A DNA stretch of 21,787 bases from Candidatus Omnitrophica bacterium UBA1562 (GCA_002322525.1 DCOU01000008.1:1-21787); one strand, 5' to 3'; numbered from the stretch's first letter, positions 1-8,106 are shown. Notes: a model not told the origin generated them from the sequence alone. Made by a program: numbers and translations.

Positions 1-1
1 T

Positions 2-1291
2 CTAAGAGGTTGCGACACAGCCTCAGATCGTTTGGCGCGCAATTCCGTAGATGGCGGTAAAATTATATATCTTATAGACAGAGACGTTATTAAGGATCTA
101 AAATTTCCTACCTACCGCCTCGATAACAACGCCCAAGGCAAATTTATGCTCTCTATCGCTTTCGGCCAGAGCAAGTATTACGTGGATTCGCTTTCTGAAA
201 ATGTAAAGCGCGGTATTCGCTTAAAGCTAAGTAAAGGTATCTGGCCTCAATGGGCACCAGTTGGCTATCTTAATGAACGAAATACACACACAATCGTTGT
301 TGATAAGAATAAGGCGCCCCTTATTAAGAAAGCTTTTGAGTTATACTCTACCGGTAACTTTACCCTTGAGCGCTTAGCTGATACTCTAAACGCTTGTGGA
401 CTTACGGGCAAAGAGAATAAACCTCTAACTATATGGAGATATCAATATATACTTAAGAACCCCATCTATTACGGCCTCATCCGCTACAATGGCGAAACCT
501 ACGAAGGCACCCACGAACCAATTATCACAAAGAAACTTTTTGATAAATGCCAAGAGGTTATGCGCGGGCGTGGCAAGCCCAAGAAGACAAAGAGGTATTT
601 TGTCTTTAGGGATTTAATGATGAGATGCGACGAGTGCGGAAGGATGATTACCGCAGAAACACATAAAGGGTTTATTTATTATCGCTGTACTAAGAGAAAT
701 ACAAATTGTCCAAAGAAGTACCTACGCGAAGAGGAGCTTGCCGCGCAGATAAAGAGAGCGATTCAAAAAGTTTCTTTGTGTGATGATTGGACAAAGAAAA
801 TTTTAGAGCAGTTAGAAAAAGACAAGAATAGCACTGTCCAATCATCACGCCCCCAGCAGCAAAGTTTACAGGCAAAACTCAGCGATATTGAAAATAAGAT
901 AAACAAGCTGATAGACATTTATATTGAGGAGGCAATCTCAAAAGAAGAATACCAGAAAAAGAAGGAATCTTTGATTAACGAAAAGAGGAAATCACAAGAA
1001 GCCCTGCAGGATTTTGCTGCTGGGGGCAATAATTGGTTCGAACAGGCGAGGGAATTTGTAACTTCTTTGAATAAGGCAAGTTATGCGATTTCGGAAGGAA
1101 ATTTAGAATCCCAGAAAGAATTTCTGAAAAAGATTGGTTCGAACTTTATTTTAAAAGAGCGCCGCCTCGTTTTCTCGTCGGAAGCCCCCTATAGGGGGCT
1201 TCTCTTAAGCGCTCCATTTCTCAACTGGCGGGGCCGATGGGATTTGAACCCACGATCACGTGCTCGACAGGCACGGGTCTTTCCAGGCTAG
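2..1291 (+). CDS. Large serine recombinase (site-specific integrase), 5' end cut by window edge
   Basis: The frame is open to the left edge, so the N-terminal part with the catalytic serine lies outside. What remains begins with the end of the resolvase domain, including the conserved DRLARN motif. A recombinase DNA-binding domain follows (about residues 60-180, counting from the TTG at 32), then a zinc ribbon with Cys199, Cys202, Cys219 and Cys226, then a coiled coil (about 270-330). This is the architecture of large serine recombinases that integrate and excise phages and conjugative elements. The frame reads through a perfect palindrome and antisense through tRNA-Asp, stopping on a TAG inside it. 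The last 35 or so residues are therefore host-derived and not a conserved domain. The TTG at 32 is not a real start. Family assignment is secure; the identity of the element is not visible. Confidence 0.9.
   Translation, partial: LRGCDTASDRLARNSVDGGKIIYLIDRDVIKDLKFPTYRLDNNAQGKFMLSIAFGQSKYYVDSLSENVKRGIRLKLSKGIWPQWAPVGYLNERNTHTIVVDKNKAPLIKKAFELYSTGNFTLERLADTLNACGLTGKENKPLTIWRYQYILKNPIYYGLIRYNGETYEGTHEPIITKKLFDKCQEVMRGRGKPKKTKRYFVFRDLMMRCDECGRMITAETHKGFIYYRCTKRNTNCPKKYLREEELAAQIKRAIQKVSLCDDWTKKILEQLEKDKNSTVQSSRPQQQSLQAKLSDIENKINKLIDIYIEEAISKEEYQKKKESLINEKRKSQEALQDFAAGGNNWFEQAREFVTSLNKASYAISEGNLESQKEFLKKIGSNFILKERRLVFSSEAPYRGLLLSAPFLNWRGRWDLNPRSRARQARVFPG
1181..1202. terminator. Perfect 22-bp palindrome, possible terminator after tRNA-Asp
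   Basis: The arms are GAAGCCCCCTA and its exact complement with no loop base. It lies 23 nt beyond the 3' end of tRNA-Asp, where a terminator for the tRNA unit is expected. On the minus strand no T-run follows, and on the plus strand only TCTT, so it is not a textbook intrinsic terminator. It also lies inside the 3' end of the recombinase frame and could be part of that element's end. Confidence 0.4.
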
Positions 1292-1302
1292 ACGACGACC
1301 CC
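1226..1302 (-). tRNA. tRNA-Asp(GUC), CCA encoded
   Basis: The cloverleaf folds completely. The acceptor GGGGTCG pairs with CGGCCCC (one G-U pair), the D stem is GTCT/AGAC, the anticodon stem is CGTGC/GCACG, and the loop CTGTCGA gives anticodon GTC. The T stem is GTGGG/CCCAT around TTCAAAT, followed by discriminator G and an encoded CCA. It is the second tRNA of the unit that starts with tRNA-Val. Two protein frames from opposite strands end inside its D arm. Confidence 0.96.
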
Positions 1303-2253
1303 GTTTAGCTTGAATGCTTCTTGAAATTTATTATATTTTCTCTCTAAATATTGACTCTCAGAAACTCCTCTATACATATAATAGAATAATCTTCTACTGT
1401 CAAGCTTAGAATAATTCAGATGCTTACTTTTTTTATCTAGATATCCACCTACTAAAGCGGCATTATCCCTTAAAATTTCAGACAACTTCTTTAAAAAACT
1501 TAAATTTGCATGTGCAAAACACATTGACATATACGGCATCATATTATTATGCCTATCTCCTCTTCTAAAAAAACCGCAAGAGATTCCGCCATCCCCATCG
1601 AAATATCCTCGGACAAAATGGCTTATGCATTCTTTAGGCACAATAGGTAATTTAAGCCTATTTTCTTTTTTAGGCATGAATCCTAATCTTATCAAATCAT
1701 CGTACATCTTTTTAGAGCCGATTTGGATAAAATATGAGTCCTTCCAGTTCTTGTTGTATCTTTTTTTCATAGATACCTTATGTTTAGACTCTAATATTCG
1801 TTTAACTTTCTCTAAAATTTCTCGATCAGTGGAACTAAAAGAAACATATTTTGACCCCCTGGGATTAATAAACATACAGCCGTCTGCAGCAAAGTAGCCT
1901 AAAACATAGGCCATTTCAGGCGACCATTTCTTAAAGAAATCTACATTTACTTTTTTCTTTACCTCTTGAATCCTTCTATCGGGCCCATTATATTTAATTT
2001 TTTTCTTTAGTTGTCCTGTTTTATAAAGCCAGCTTGTAAGGTTTTTATCGGTAAATCTGCGACAGCTCTGAGTTGGAACTTGAAAACGACGGAACCATTT
2101 AGTTACTGTAGTCCGAGGCGCATTTAACATCAAAGCGATATCCCTGTGCTTCATATCTTCGATACAGTGCATCTGATAAAATAAATCTTTTATAGATGCA
2201 TTAAACCTATCTTCTATGTTTTTGATTCTATTGGATTTTTCAAGTAAAATCAT
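1288..2253 (-). CDS. Free-standing LAGLIDADG homing endonuclease between two tRNA genes
   Basis: The 321-residue protein has two LAGLIDADG helices, LGYFAADG (within residues 114-125) and RGYFDGDGG (within 212-223), each with the acidic metal-binding residue. This is the two-motif, single-chain form that cuts a long asymmetric site. A helix-turn-helix-like stretch (about residues 31-57, ending TTVTKWF) precedes them and probably aids DNA recognition. I chose the ATG at 2253 because the longer frame to 2328 only translates tRNA-Val. No Shine-Dalgarno is visible. A TATAAT lies six bases before the ATG, so the message could be leaderless. The stop codon TAG belongs to the D arm of tRNA-Asp, a 15-nt overlap. 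Base composition is visibly more AT-rich than the neighbours, which fits horizontal arrival. No host intron or intein is present. Confidence 0.88.
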   Translation of the reverse strand: MILLEKSNRIKNIEDRFNASIKDLFYQMHCIEDMKHRDIALMLNAPRTTVTKWFRRFQVPTQSCRRFTDKNLTSWLYKTGQLKKKIKYNGPDRRIQEVKKKVNVDFFKKWSPEMAYVLGYFAADGCMFINPRGSKYVSFSSTDREILEKVKRILESKHKVSMKKRYNKNWKDSYFIQIGSKKMYDDLIRLGFMPKKENRLKLPIVPKECISHFVRGYFDGDGGISCGFFRRGDRHNNMMPYMSMCFAHANLSFLKKLSEILRDNAALVGGYLDKKSKHLNYSKLDSRRLFYYMYRGVSESQYLERKYNKFQEAFKLNGVVV

Positions 2254-2259
2254 TTTTAT

Positions 2260-2265
2260 ATTATA
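2260..2265 (-). promoter_or_regulatory. Possible -10 box for the homing endonuclease
   Basis: A TATAAT lies between the tRNA-Val 3' end and the ATG at 2253, with six bases to the ATG. A weak -35 could be the tRNA T-loop TTCAAA about 18 nt upstream. Transcription would then start almost at the ATG. Weak evidence; the gene may instead be read from the tRNA promoter. Confidence 0.25.
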
Positions 2266-2269
2266 GTAG

Positions 2270-2343
2270 TGGGCGATAGAGGATTTGAACCCCTGACCCC
2301 CTGCGTGTAAAGCAGATGCTCTAACCAACTGAGCTAATCGCCC
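2270..2343 (-). tRNA. tRNA-Val(UAC), CCA not encoded
   Basis: The cloverleaf is complete. The acceptor GGGCGAT pairs with ATCGCCC, the D stem is GCTC/GAGC with loop AGTTGGTTA, the anticodon stem is TCTGC/GCAGG, and the loop TTTACAC gives anticodon TAC. The T stem is AGGGG/CCTCT around TTCAAAT, with discriminator A. The genome reads CTA where CCA would be, so the tail must be added by the nucleotidyltransferase, unlike the neighbouring tRNA-Asp. It is the first gene after the promoter at 2356-2384. Confidence 0.96.
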
Positions 2344-2355
2344 AGAAACAAATGT

Positions 2356-2384
2356 ATTATAGGTGAAGATGTTATCTTCGTCAA
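2356..2384 (-). promoter_or_regulatory. Sigma-70 type promoter of the tRNA-Val/tRNA-Asp unit
   Basis: TTGACG (2379-2384) and TATAAT (2356-2361) are separated by exactly 17 bases on the minus strand, with the tRNA-Val 5' end 12 bases after the -10 box. The -35 box abuts the TAG stop of atpD. The spacer contains a palindrome GAAGAT-AAC-ATCTTC (2365-2379), which could be an operator or a short hairpin. Confidence 0.8.
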
Positions 2385-3005
2385 CTAATGGCTTCTGACG
2401 ATTTCTTTAACCCGCATCAGGCGCACAAGATTTCCCCGCTCAAATTCACTCAATTTATCTTCGATAAAACCAACGGTTTCAATTATTGAAGGTATTAAAA
2501 GATACTCAAGAGCGTTCACCCTGCGACGGGTACGTTCAATTTCATAAGAAAGCACCTGGCAAATCTTAAAGAGCTGACTGAACCTGATAAGGTCAGGCAT
2601 TAATTCCTTTAGTTTTAAAATTGCTGCGTCTAATTCTGCGGTGGTTTCTTGAAAACTATAATTTAAAGTAACTACGATTTTATTAAGCTTGATCTCAGGC
2701 ACCTTAACATTCATAACCTTTTGTTCTTTAAATTCTAAATCAAGCTTGGTATTCACCAAATCCAGCGCTTTGAGCAAATTCTCTCCCGACATTTTTGCTT
2801 GAGAGACAATAAATAAAGGGACAATTTGCGAAAGTGCGTATCTAATCTTTGAATGCAATTCTTTTATTTCTTTAATAAAAATCAGGAATCTGGGCATTAG
2901 TTGCTCTAGTTTATCTTCCAATAACTTATGCCCCCGCTGGGCAAATATAAGCCTGCGCCTAAGGCGGAGTAACTCCATCCGGTTAGGATTAACTCTCAGT
3001 TTCAT
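2385..3005 (-). CDS. atpD: V-type ATP synthase subunit D (central stalk)
   Basis: The 206-residue protein matches subunit D, which forms the central rotor shaft with subunit F inside the A3B3 head. The N-terminal helix (NPNRMELLRLRRRL, then RGHKLLEDKLEQL) and the C-terminal helix (ERTRRRVNALEYLLIP, then FIEDKLSEFER) are the two family signatures, and together they make the antiparallel coiled coil of the shaft. Length is normal. It is the last ATPase gene. It is separated from atpB by a structured repeat rather than being directly coupled, and a tRNA promoter starts at its stop codon. Confidence 0.95.
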   Translation of the reverse strand: MKLRVNPNRMELLRLRRRLIFAQRGHKLLEDKLEQLMPRFLIFIKEIKELHSKIRYALSQIVPLFIVSQAKMSGENLLKALDLVNTKLDLEFKEQKVMNVKVPEIKLNKIVVTLNYSFQETTAELDAAILKLKELMPDLIRFSQLFKICQVLSYEIERTRRRVNALEYLLIPSIIETVGFIEDKLSEFERGNLVRLMRVKEIVRSH

Positions 3006-3013
3006 CGTTTAGT

Positions 3014-3173
3014 GAGGTCTCTGAAAAAATCCTCCAAAATCCATCAGAGACCTCTGATTACACAGATTACTTTAGATTACACAGATTTTTCCTCCGGAGT
3101 TTTAATCTGTGTAATCGGATTTTTAATCTTTTAATCAGAGATTTCTTCAGTTTTAGACTTTTTCGGAAATCTC
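3014..3173 (-). repeat. Three-hairpin dispersed element, copy 1
   Basis: This fills the space between atpB and atpD and starts one base after the atpB stop. Read on the minus strand it has hairpin I with stem GAGATTTC/GAAATCTC (3166-3173 with 3138-3145). A central region has AATCTGTGTAATC twice, 19 bases apart, one copy pairing perfectly with GATTACACAGATT (3075-3087 with 3104-3116). Hairpin III has an 11-bp stem GAGGTCTCTGA (3014-3024 with 3044-3054) and a 19-nt loop. A second copy lies inverted at 8107-8264 with the same order, spacing and loop size. Confidence 0.8.
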
Positions 3174-4565
3174 TTAGCCGCTGTAATATGCCTTGATAAA
3201 CTTAAGGCCAATCCGTTTAAGTTCAGAAGACGGCAACATATTCAAAAGTTTCCAGCCCATATTTAGGGTGGCGTGTATATCGCGTATCTCATATTCACCC
3301 TGCCGGATAAATTCATTTTCAAATCTATCGGAGAAGTTTAAATATACCTTATCCAAATCTGAAAGCGCTGCCTCGCCTAATATAATAGAGAGTTCTTTGG
3401 CCTCTTTGCCCTTGGCATAACAGGCAAATAGCTGATTTGAAACATCGGCGTGGTCTTCGCGGGTTTTATCCTTACCAATACCTTTATCCTTAAGCCGGGA
3501 TAGGCTAGGCAAAACGTCGATGGCAGGATATATGCCTTTACGCTGTAATTCGCGCGAGACAATGATTTGGCCCTCGGTAATATAGCCTGTCAAGTCCGGG
3601 ATGGGATGAGTTTTATCATCTTCGGGCATAGTTAAAACCGGAAGAAGAGTAATCGAGCCTTCTTTACCTTTAATCCTGCCGGCACGTTCATAGAGACTCG
3701 CTAAATCAGTATAGAGATATCCCGGATACCCCCGGCGTCCGGGAATTTCTTTACGCGCAGCAGAAACCTCCCTTAAACTTTCACAATAAAAAGTCATATC
3801 AATTAAAATTACCAAAACATGCATATCTAGTTCAAAGGCAAGATATTCTGCGCAAGTCAAGGCCAGCCGTGGCGTTGAAATTCTTTCAATGGCAGCATCG
3901 TCGGCTAAATTGATAAATAAAACCGCTCTTTCAATAGCGCCGGTATCCTTAAAATCCTGAATAAAGAAGTTTGCCTCTTCGAAGGTTATGCCCATAGCCG
4001 CAAATACGACGGCAAATTTTTCTACTTTACCTAACACCTTGGCCTGCCTGGCAATCTGGGCGGCAATCCGTGAATGCGCAAGGCCTGAACCGGAAAATAT
4101 GGGAAGTTTCTGCCCGCGCACTAAAGGATTCATGCCATCTATAGCTGAAATACCGGTTTGTATAAATTCTGAAGGATATGCCCGGGAACAGGGATTAATG
4201 GGTGAACCGTTGACATCCATAAATTTCTTGGCGATAATCTGGGGCCCATTATCCCGGGGCCTTGCCCCGCCGTCAAAAACCCGGCCGATCATATCTTCAG
4301 AAACACCCAATTCCTGACTGCGGCCTAAAAATTTAACCCGCGAGCCTTCCGTCCCTAAACCTACTGTTCCTTCAAAAACCTGCACCAGCGCCTTGTCTTG
4401 ACTGATATCTAATACCTTACCTCGCAATATATCGCCTTTTTGCGTTTTGATTTCAACTAACTCTGCATACTTTATATCTTCAAATTTCCCTTCCCTGGCT
4501 GCAGGAAGTTCAACTAGCATTATGGGGCCGGAGATATTTCTGACGGTCAAATATTCTTTCAACAT
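3174..4565 (-). CDS. atpB: V-type ATP synthase subunit B (non-catalytic head subunit)
   Basis: The 463-residue protein is the B (beta) subunit that alternates with A in the A3B3 head and holds a non-catalytic nucleotide site. The P-loop position is replaced by SGSGLAHS (about residue 157), as expected for B subunits. Strong signatures are [19 protein letters not shown] and YERAGR (about 290-310) and the conserved FVRQ-like C-terminal part. The ATG at 4565 has AGGGGAA upstream and lies 8 nt after the atpA stop. The gene is followed immediately by repeat copy 1. Confidence 0.97.
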   Translation of the reverse strand: MLKEYLTVRNISGPIMLVELPAAREGKFEDIKYAELVEIKTQKGDILRGKVLDISQDKALVQVFEGTVGLGTEGSRVKFLGRSQELGVSEDMIGRVFDGGARPRDNGPQIIAKKFMDVNGSPINPCSRAYPSEFIQTGISAIDGMNPLVRGQKLPIFSGSGLAHSRIAAQIARQAKVLGKVEKFAVVFAAMGITFEEANFFIQDFKDTGAIERAVLFINLADDAAIERISTPRLALTCAEYLAFELDMHVLVILIDMTFYCESLREVSAARKEIPGRRGYPGYLYTDLASLYERAGRIKGKEGSITLLPVLTMPEDDKTHPIPDLTGYITEGQIIVSRELQRKGIYPAIDVLPSLSRLKDKGIGKDKTREDHADVSNQLFACYAKGKEAKELSIILGEAALSDLDKVYLNFSDRFENEFIRQGEYEIRDIHATLNMGWKLLNMLPSSELKRIGLKFIKAYYSG

Positions 4566-4573
4566 ACGTTCCC

Positions 4574-6313
4574 CTAAGTCAGATTCAGCGCATCTATTTC
4601 TTTATTAATCTCTTGAAATTCATCTAATTGTGTTTCCAGAATATATTTACATTTGGCAATTTTTTCCCGCAGCGGTAATTTTAACAAATCCTTTAGCTCT
4701 CGACCGGATTTTATCAGCGCAAGCAGGATCTTATGTAAATCTAGAATCGCTTTTAACATCAAATACTGTTTTTTAAGAGAAGCGTAAGTATCTATATCAT
4801 GAAAAGCATTTTGGTGTAGAAAGTCCTCGCGGATGCTTTTGGCAGTCTCTAAGGTAAGTTTATCCTCATCAGAAAGCGACTCCACGCCTACAAGCCTGGC
4901 AATTTCTAAGAGGCCGGATTCTTCTTCTAAAAGCCGCATGGCCTCTTTTTTTAAATTCACAAATTCAGGGGAGACATTCTTTAAATATTCCTTCACATTA
5001 TCATGATAAAGCGAATAACTGATTAACCAGTTTATAGCGGGAAAATGCCGGGCATTAGCTAATTTGTCATCTAAGCCCCAGAAAACCTTGACTACCCTTA
5101 AAGTGGCCTGAACCACCGGGTCAGATAAATCTCCGCCTGGTGGAGATACAGCTCCCATAATACTTAATGCACCTACTCTATTATCTTGACCCAAACAAAC
5201 TGCCTTTCCTGCGCGCTCATAAAATTCGGCAATGCGGCTGGATAGATACGCCGGATAGCCTTCTTCGCCAGGCATCTCTTCTAGCCGTCCCGACATCTCA
5301 CGCGAAGCCTCTGCCCAACGCGAGGTTGAGTCTGCCATCAATGCTACTGAATAGCCCATATCGCGGAAATACTCCGCAATAGTAATCCCAGTATAAATGG
5401 AAGCTTCGCGCGCTGCCACAGGCATATTTGAGGTATTGGCAATAATCACTGTGCGCTCCATTAAAGGCCTGCCGCTACGCGGGTCTTTTAATTCGGGAAA
5501 ACTTAATAAGAGGTCAGCGGTCTCATTTCCACGTTCACCGCAAGCCACATAAACAATAACCTGGGCATCTGACCATTTAGCAAATTCGTGCAGAACAACG
5601 GTCTTTCCGCTGCCAAAAGGACCAGGGATACAAGCCGTGCCGCCTTTGGCAATAGGAAATAATGTATCAATCACCCGCTGGCCTGTGGTTAGGATTTCAT
5701 TGGGCATGAGTTTTTCTTTGACTGGACGCGATTTTCTTACCGGCCATAATTGCAAACAATTCACGTCCACCACGCCCTTTTCCGTTTCTATCCTGGCCAC
5801 TGTTTCTTCAACAGTAAAATCGCCTTCTTTAATCTCAATTAACTTACCCCGCATACCCACAGGAACTAAAATCTTATGCAATAAAAGTGTGGTCTCCTGA
5901 ATCTGGCCTAATACATCACCAGCCCCTACGTTCTCGCCTACTTTCGCCAGAGGTTGCAAATGCCAGCGTTTCTGCCGATTTAAACCCGGTAGCGATATAC
6001 CGCGACTAATAAAATCACCGGTTTTATCTCTTATTAAATCTAAAGGCCTTTGTATTCCGTCGTAAATAGAGCCGATTAATCCCGGGCCTAATTCTACGCT
6101 CAAAGGTTGCCCACTTAAATAAACCGGCTCACCCGGGCCAATGCCTGCGGTCTCTTCATATACCTGGATGTACGCTAAATCCTGTTTTAACTCTACTATC
6201 TCGCCAATGAGTTTCTTCTTGGACACCGCCACCATATCATACATCCTGGCAACGGAACAATTCTTAGCCACTACCAAAGGCCCGGAAACGCGAATAATTA
6301 TAGGTTCCTTCAT
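4574..6313 (-). CDS. atpA: V-type ATP synthase subunit A (catalytic)
   Basis: The 579-residue protein is the catalytic A subunit. It carries the P-loop GPFGSGKT (231-238) and the catalytic glutamate in GERGNE (Glu260). It also has the non-homologous insert region typical of A subunits (about residues 115-190) and the conserved [11 protein letters not shown] and EEGYPAYL blocks. It couples ATP hydrolysis or synthesis to ion transport through the membrane sector. The ATG directly follows the atpF stop with no spacer, and AGGGAGA gives a good ribosome site. Length and motifs are normal. Confidence 0.98.
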   Translation of the reverse strand: MKEPIIIRVSGPLVVAKNCSVARMYDMVAVSKKKLIGEIVELKQDLAYIQVYEETAGIGPGEPVYLSGQPLSVELGPGLIGSIYDGIQRPLDLIRDKTGDFISRGISLPGLNRQKRWHLQPLAKVGENVGAGDVLGQIQETTLLLHKILVPVGMRGKLIEIKEGDFTVEETVARIETEKGVVDVNCLQLWPVRKSRPVKEKLMPNEILTTGQRVIDTLFPIAKGGTACIPGPFGSGKTVVLHEFAKWSDAQVIVYVACGERGNETADLLLSFPELKDPRSGRPLMERTVIIANTSNMPVAAREASIYTGITIAEYFRDMGYSVALMADSTSRWAEASREMSGRLEEMPGEEGYPAYLSSRIAEFYERAGKAVCLGQDNRVGALSIMGAVSPPGGDLSDPVVQATLRVVKVFWGLDDKLANARHFPAINWLISYSLYHDNVKEYLKNVSPEFVNLKKEAMRLLEEESGLLEIARLVGVESLSDEDKLTLETAKSIREDFLHQNAFHDIDTYASLKKQYLMLKAILDLHKILLALIKSGRELKDLLKLPLREKIAKCKYILETQLDEFQEINKEIDALNLT

Positions 6314-6634
6314 TTACTCTCCCTGCATAATATCCTTGCCTACTGCTCTTATGGTAAACTGACTTAATAAATCTTCGGATAAAAATAAATCTCCCCGATA
6401 GTCCGGCAGCGGTATAATCAAGGGCCGCGATTTTTCTCGATACTGCTCAATCAAATCTATAATTTTTAAGGCATACCTTTCTAAAATAAAAATAAAAGAA
6501 AAATTGGCCTCTACCGCCCGCTCGAATACCGGCCGCACATCCGTTTTGTCGTCTATCGGATACAAGGCGCATCCTAAGGCTTTGAATCCCAAGATAAAAT
6601 CAGCGTCGCCTATTATCGCGATATTGTTAGGCAT
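6314..6634 (-). CDS. atpF: V-type ATP synthase subunit F (rotor shaft tip)
   Basis: The 106-residue protein begins with NIAIIGDADFILGFKALG, the Rossmann-like strand and loop seen in archaeal and bacterial V-type F subunits. It ends with a short helix region after DYRGD. F binds D in the central stalk and affects ATPase activity. The start overlaps the end of atpC by 8 nt and the stop abuts the atpA ATG, so translation is probably coupled on both sides. Confidence 0.9.
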   Translation of the reverse strand: MPNNIAIIGDADFILGFKALGCALYPIDDKTDVRPVFERAVEANFSFIFILERYALKIIDLIEQYREKSRPLIIPLPDYRGDLFLSEDLLSQFTIRAVGKDIMQGE

Positions 6635-7382
6635 AGCTTAGCGTCAGCCTTTCTTGAACCCAAGGGTTTGGGATATTATTAATCTTGGCCAAAAGAAGTA
6701 AACGCAGGCGCTTTAATTCATTCCCTTTAGCCAGACAATAACCGAATACAGCCTCCGGCCCAAAGGACATATATTTTGCCGGTTGCATAAGATGTGTCAA
6801 ATAATCATCGATATTTCGTTCTAAAACACTAAAATTACCGTCCTTTTCTATCTGCATTATGCCATCCCGGATTATCTGACGATAAAAACCATTTAAAGCC
6901 TTACCAAAGAGATTTACTAATTCTTTTTTTATTATATATCCGCCTTCCAGAAGATTCGCTTTTAAGTTCTCAGCAGATTCTTTCCGGTAATGTATCCTTA
7001 AAAAAGTCTTTATATTATATAAATCTATAAATTTTCTGATAAAATCTTTTAAGAGGCCTGAATTTGTCTGCATAATTAAAGAATAGCTTCTAGCCAAATC
7101 CTTTTTTAAATCAATGTATGCTTCAAATAAAAAGAGGTCAACAAATAACTCAAGAGCCAGCCGCTCTAATTTTTGTGCTTCTGAATTAATCCAAGTATCT
7201 ACACCGGCGGAATCCCTTATATTTACTATATCCAAGGCATAACTTCCTGCATCCGCAAGAATTCGTAATGCCGCATCCGGTGACGGAGCGTCTGAGATAT
7301 TTAAAAAAATCGCGTTTTTTAACAAGTGCGTTTCTAAAACACGCACGCGCGCTACTGAATATATATATCTTAAGTCTTCCAT
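6627..7382 (-). CDS. atpC: V-type ATP synthase subunit C (rotor-to-ring socket), short form
   Basis: The protein has the features of the vATP-synt_AC39 family: an all-helical sequence, repeated bundles such as FIRKFIDLYNIKTFLRIHYR, and the C-terminal AKGNELKRLRLLLLAKINNIP block that precedes the end in subunit C. This subunit is the socket joining the D/F shaft to the c-ring. At 251 residues it is clearly shorter than the roughly 320-350 usual in Thermus or Enterococcus. One helical repeat appears to be missing or strongly diverged. Position between E and F is the standard place. Assignment is good; the shortness is real because both ends look natural. Confidence 0.85.
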   Translation of the reverse strand: MEDLRYIYSVARVRVLETHLLKNAIFLNISDAPSPDAALRILADAGSYALDIVNIRDSAGVDTWINSEAQKLERLALELFVDLFLFEAYIDLKKDLARSYSLIMQTNSGLLKDFIRKFIDLYNIKTFLRIHYRKESAENLKANLLEGGYIIKKELVNLFGKALNGFYRQIIRDGIMQIEKDGNFSVLERNIDDYLTHLMQPAKYMSFGPEAVFGYCLAKGNELKRLRLLLLAKINNIPNPWVQERLTLSYA

Positions 7383-7383
7383 G

Positions 7384-7968
7384 TTATTCTTGAAACAATA
7401 TCTGGGCTATTTTGGGTTCGAGGCTCTGCCGCACATTCGCTAATATGCTGCCTAAAGAATTATCTATCAGAAACTCTTTAGTTCTTAGAATAAAACCTCC
7501 CCGAATATTATCAGTGAATGACAATTTAAGGCGGGGGTTTATTTTATGTATGTAGTCTTGGCTGATGCGCGGTTTATCATCAGGAGAAAATACAATCTCT
7601 GCCTCTCCTTCAAGATGAATTTTTGAAAGCATATTGCTTATAAGATTGCGGTATAAATGAGAATCTAAATTAAAGAGTGCATCCTGCGCTTCCCTAAAAC
7701 AATTATCCAGCTGAAATCTCTTTTCTTGTAATACAGCTTCCTGCGCCTTTAATTTTTTACCAATAACCTCTTTCCTATAAACAAACTCGCCGTCGGCAAG
7801 CGCACGGGCAATAATATCCTGCCTTAAAAGATTTGCCTCTTTCTCTATCTCTTGAATAATATTACTTTCCTCTTTTAAGGCGTTGTCAATTATATTCTCT
7901 GCCTTGAGCCTTGCGTCTTCTAATATCCTGGTAAAAATCTGTTCTAGCGCCACTTTAAATGAGCCCAC
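7384..7968 (-). CDS. atpE: V-type ATP synthase subunit E (peripheral stalk)
   Basis: The 194-residue protein has a long N-terminal charged helix (about residues 1-95, rich in E, K, A and Q) and a C-terminal globular part ending RGGFILRTKEFLIDNSLGSIL. That ending is the subunit E signature (a 'GG' turn followed by a strand and the final helix). E pairs with the G/H subunit to form the peripheral stalk that holds the head still. The start used is a GTG at 7968 with no convincing ribosome site, so the true start may differ by some codons. It lies after a 300-nt repeat-filled gap and one base before atpC. Confidence 0.88.
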   Translation of the reverse strand: MGSFKVALEQIFTRILEDARLKAENIIDNALKEESNIIQEIEKEANLLRQDIIARALADGEFVYRKEVIGKKLKAQEAVLQEKRFQLDNCFREAQDALFNLDSHLYRNLISNMLSKIHLEGEAEIVFSPDDKPRISQDYIHKINPRLKLSFTDNIRGGFILRTKEFLIDNSLGSILANVRQSLEPKIAQILFQE

Positions 7969-8013
7969 AACTTACGGCAACGTTAGTGACCGTAAATTGT
8001 TTGGGCGAATTAA

Positions 8014-8060
8014 CCCCACTGTTTCGTTTTGCAACGCATAAGCGAAACAAAACGGTGGGG
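8014..8060. repeat. Long imperfect inverted repeat
   Basis: The arms CCCCACTGTTTCGTTTTGC (8014-8032) and 8042-8060 pair over 19 positions. The three non-Watson-Crick positions include two that become G-U pairs in plus-strand RNA. The loop is 9 nt. No T-run follows on either strand, so I do not call it a terminator. Confidence 0.65.
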
Positions 8061-8106
8061 GAAGTTCAGACAAACCGCGACGATACGTCGGGATGTCCTT
8101 ACTTAT

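Noticed and set aside
2254..2328. Longer N-terminus of the homing endonuclease starting at 2328
   Set aside because: Those 25 codons are tRNA-Val read in sense plus its short trailer; the ATG at 2253 lies just after the tRNA and gives a normal protein.
3377..3562. Small overlapping frames inside atpB, carB, atpI and others
   Set aside because: They lie opposite or out of frame with strongly conserved genes, lack ribosome sites and show no family features.
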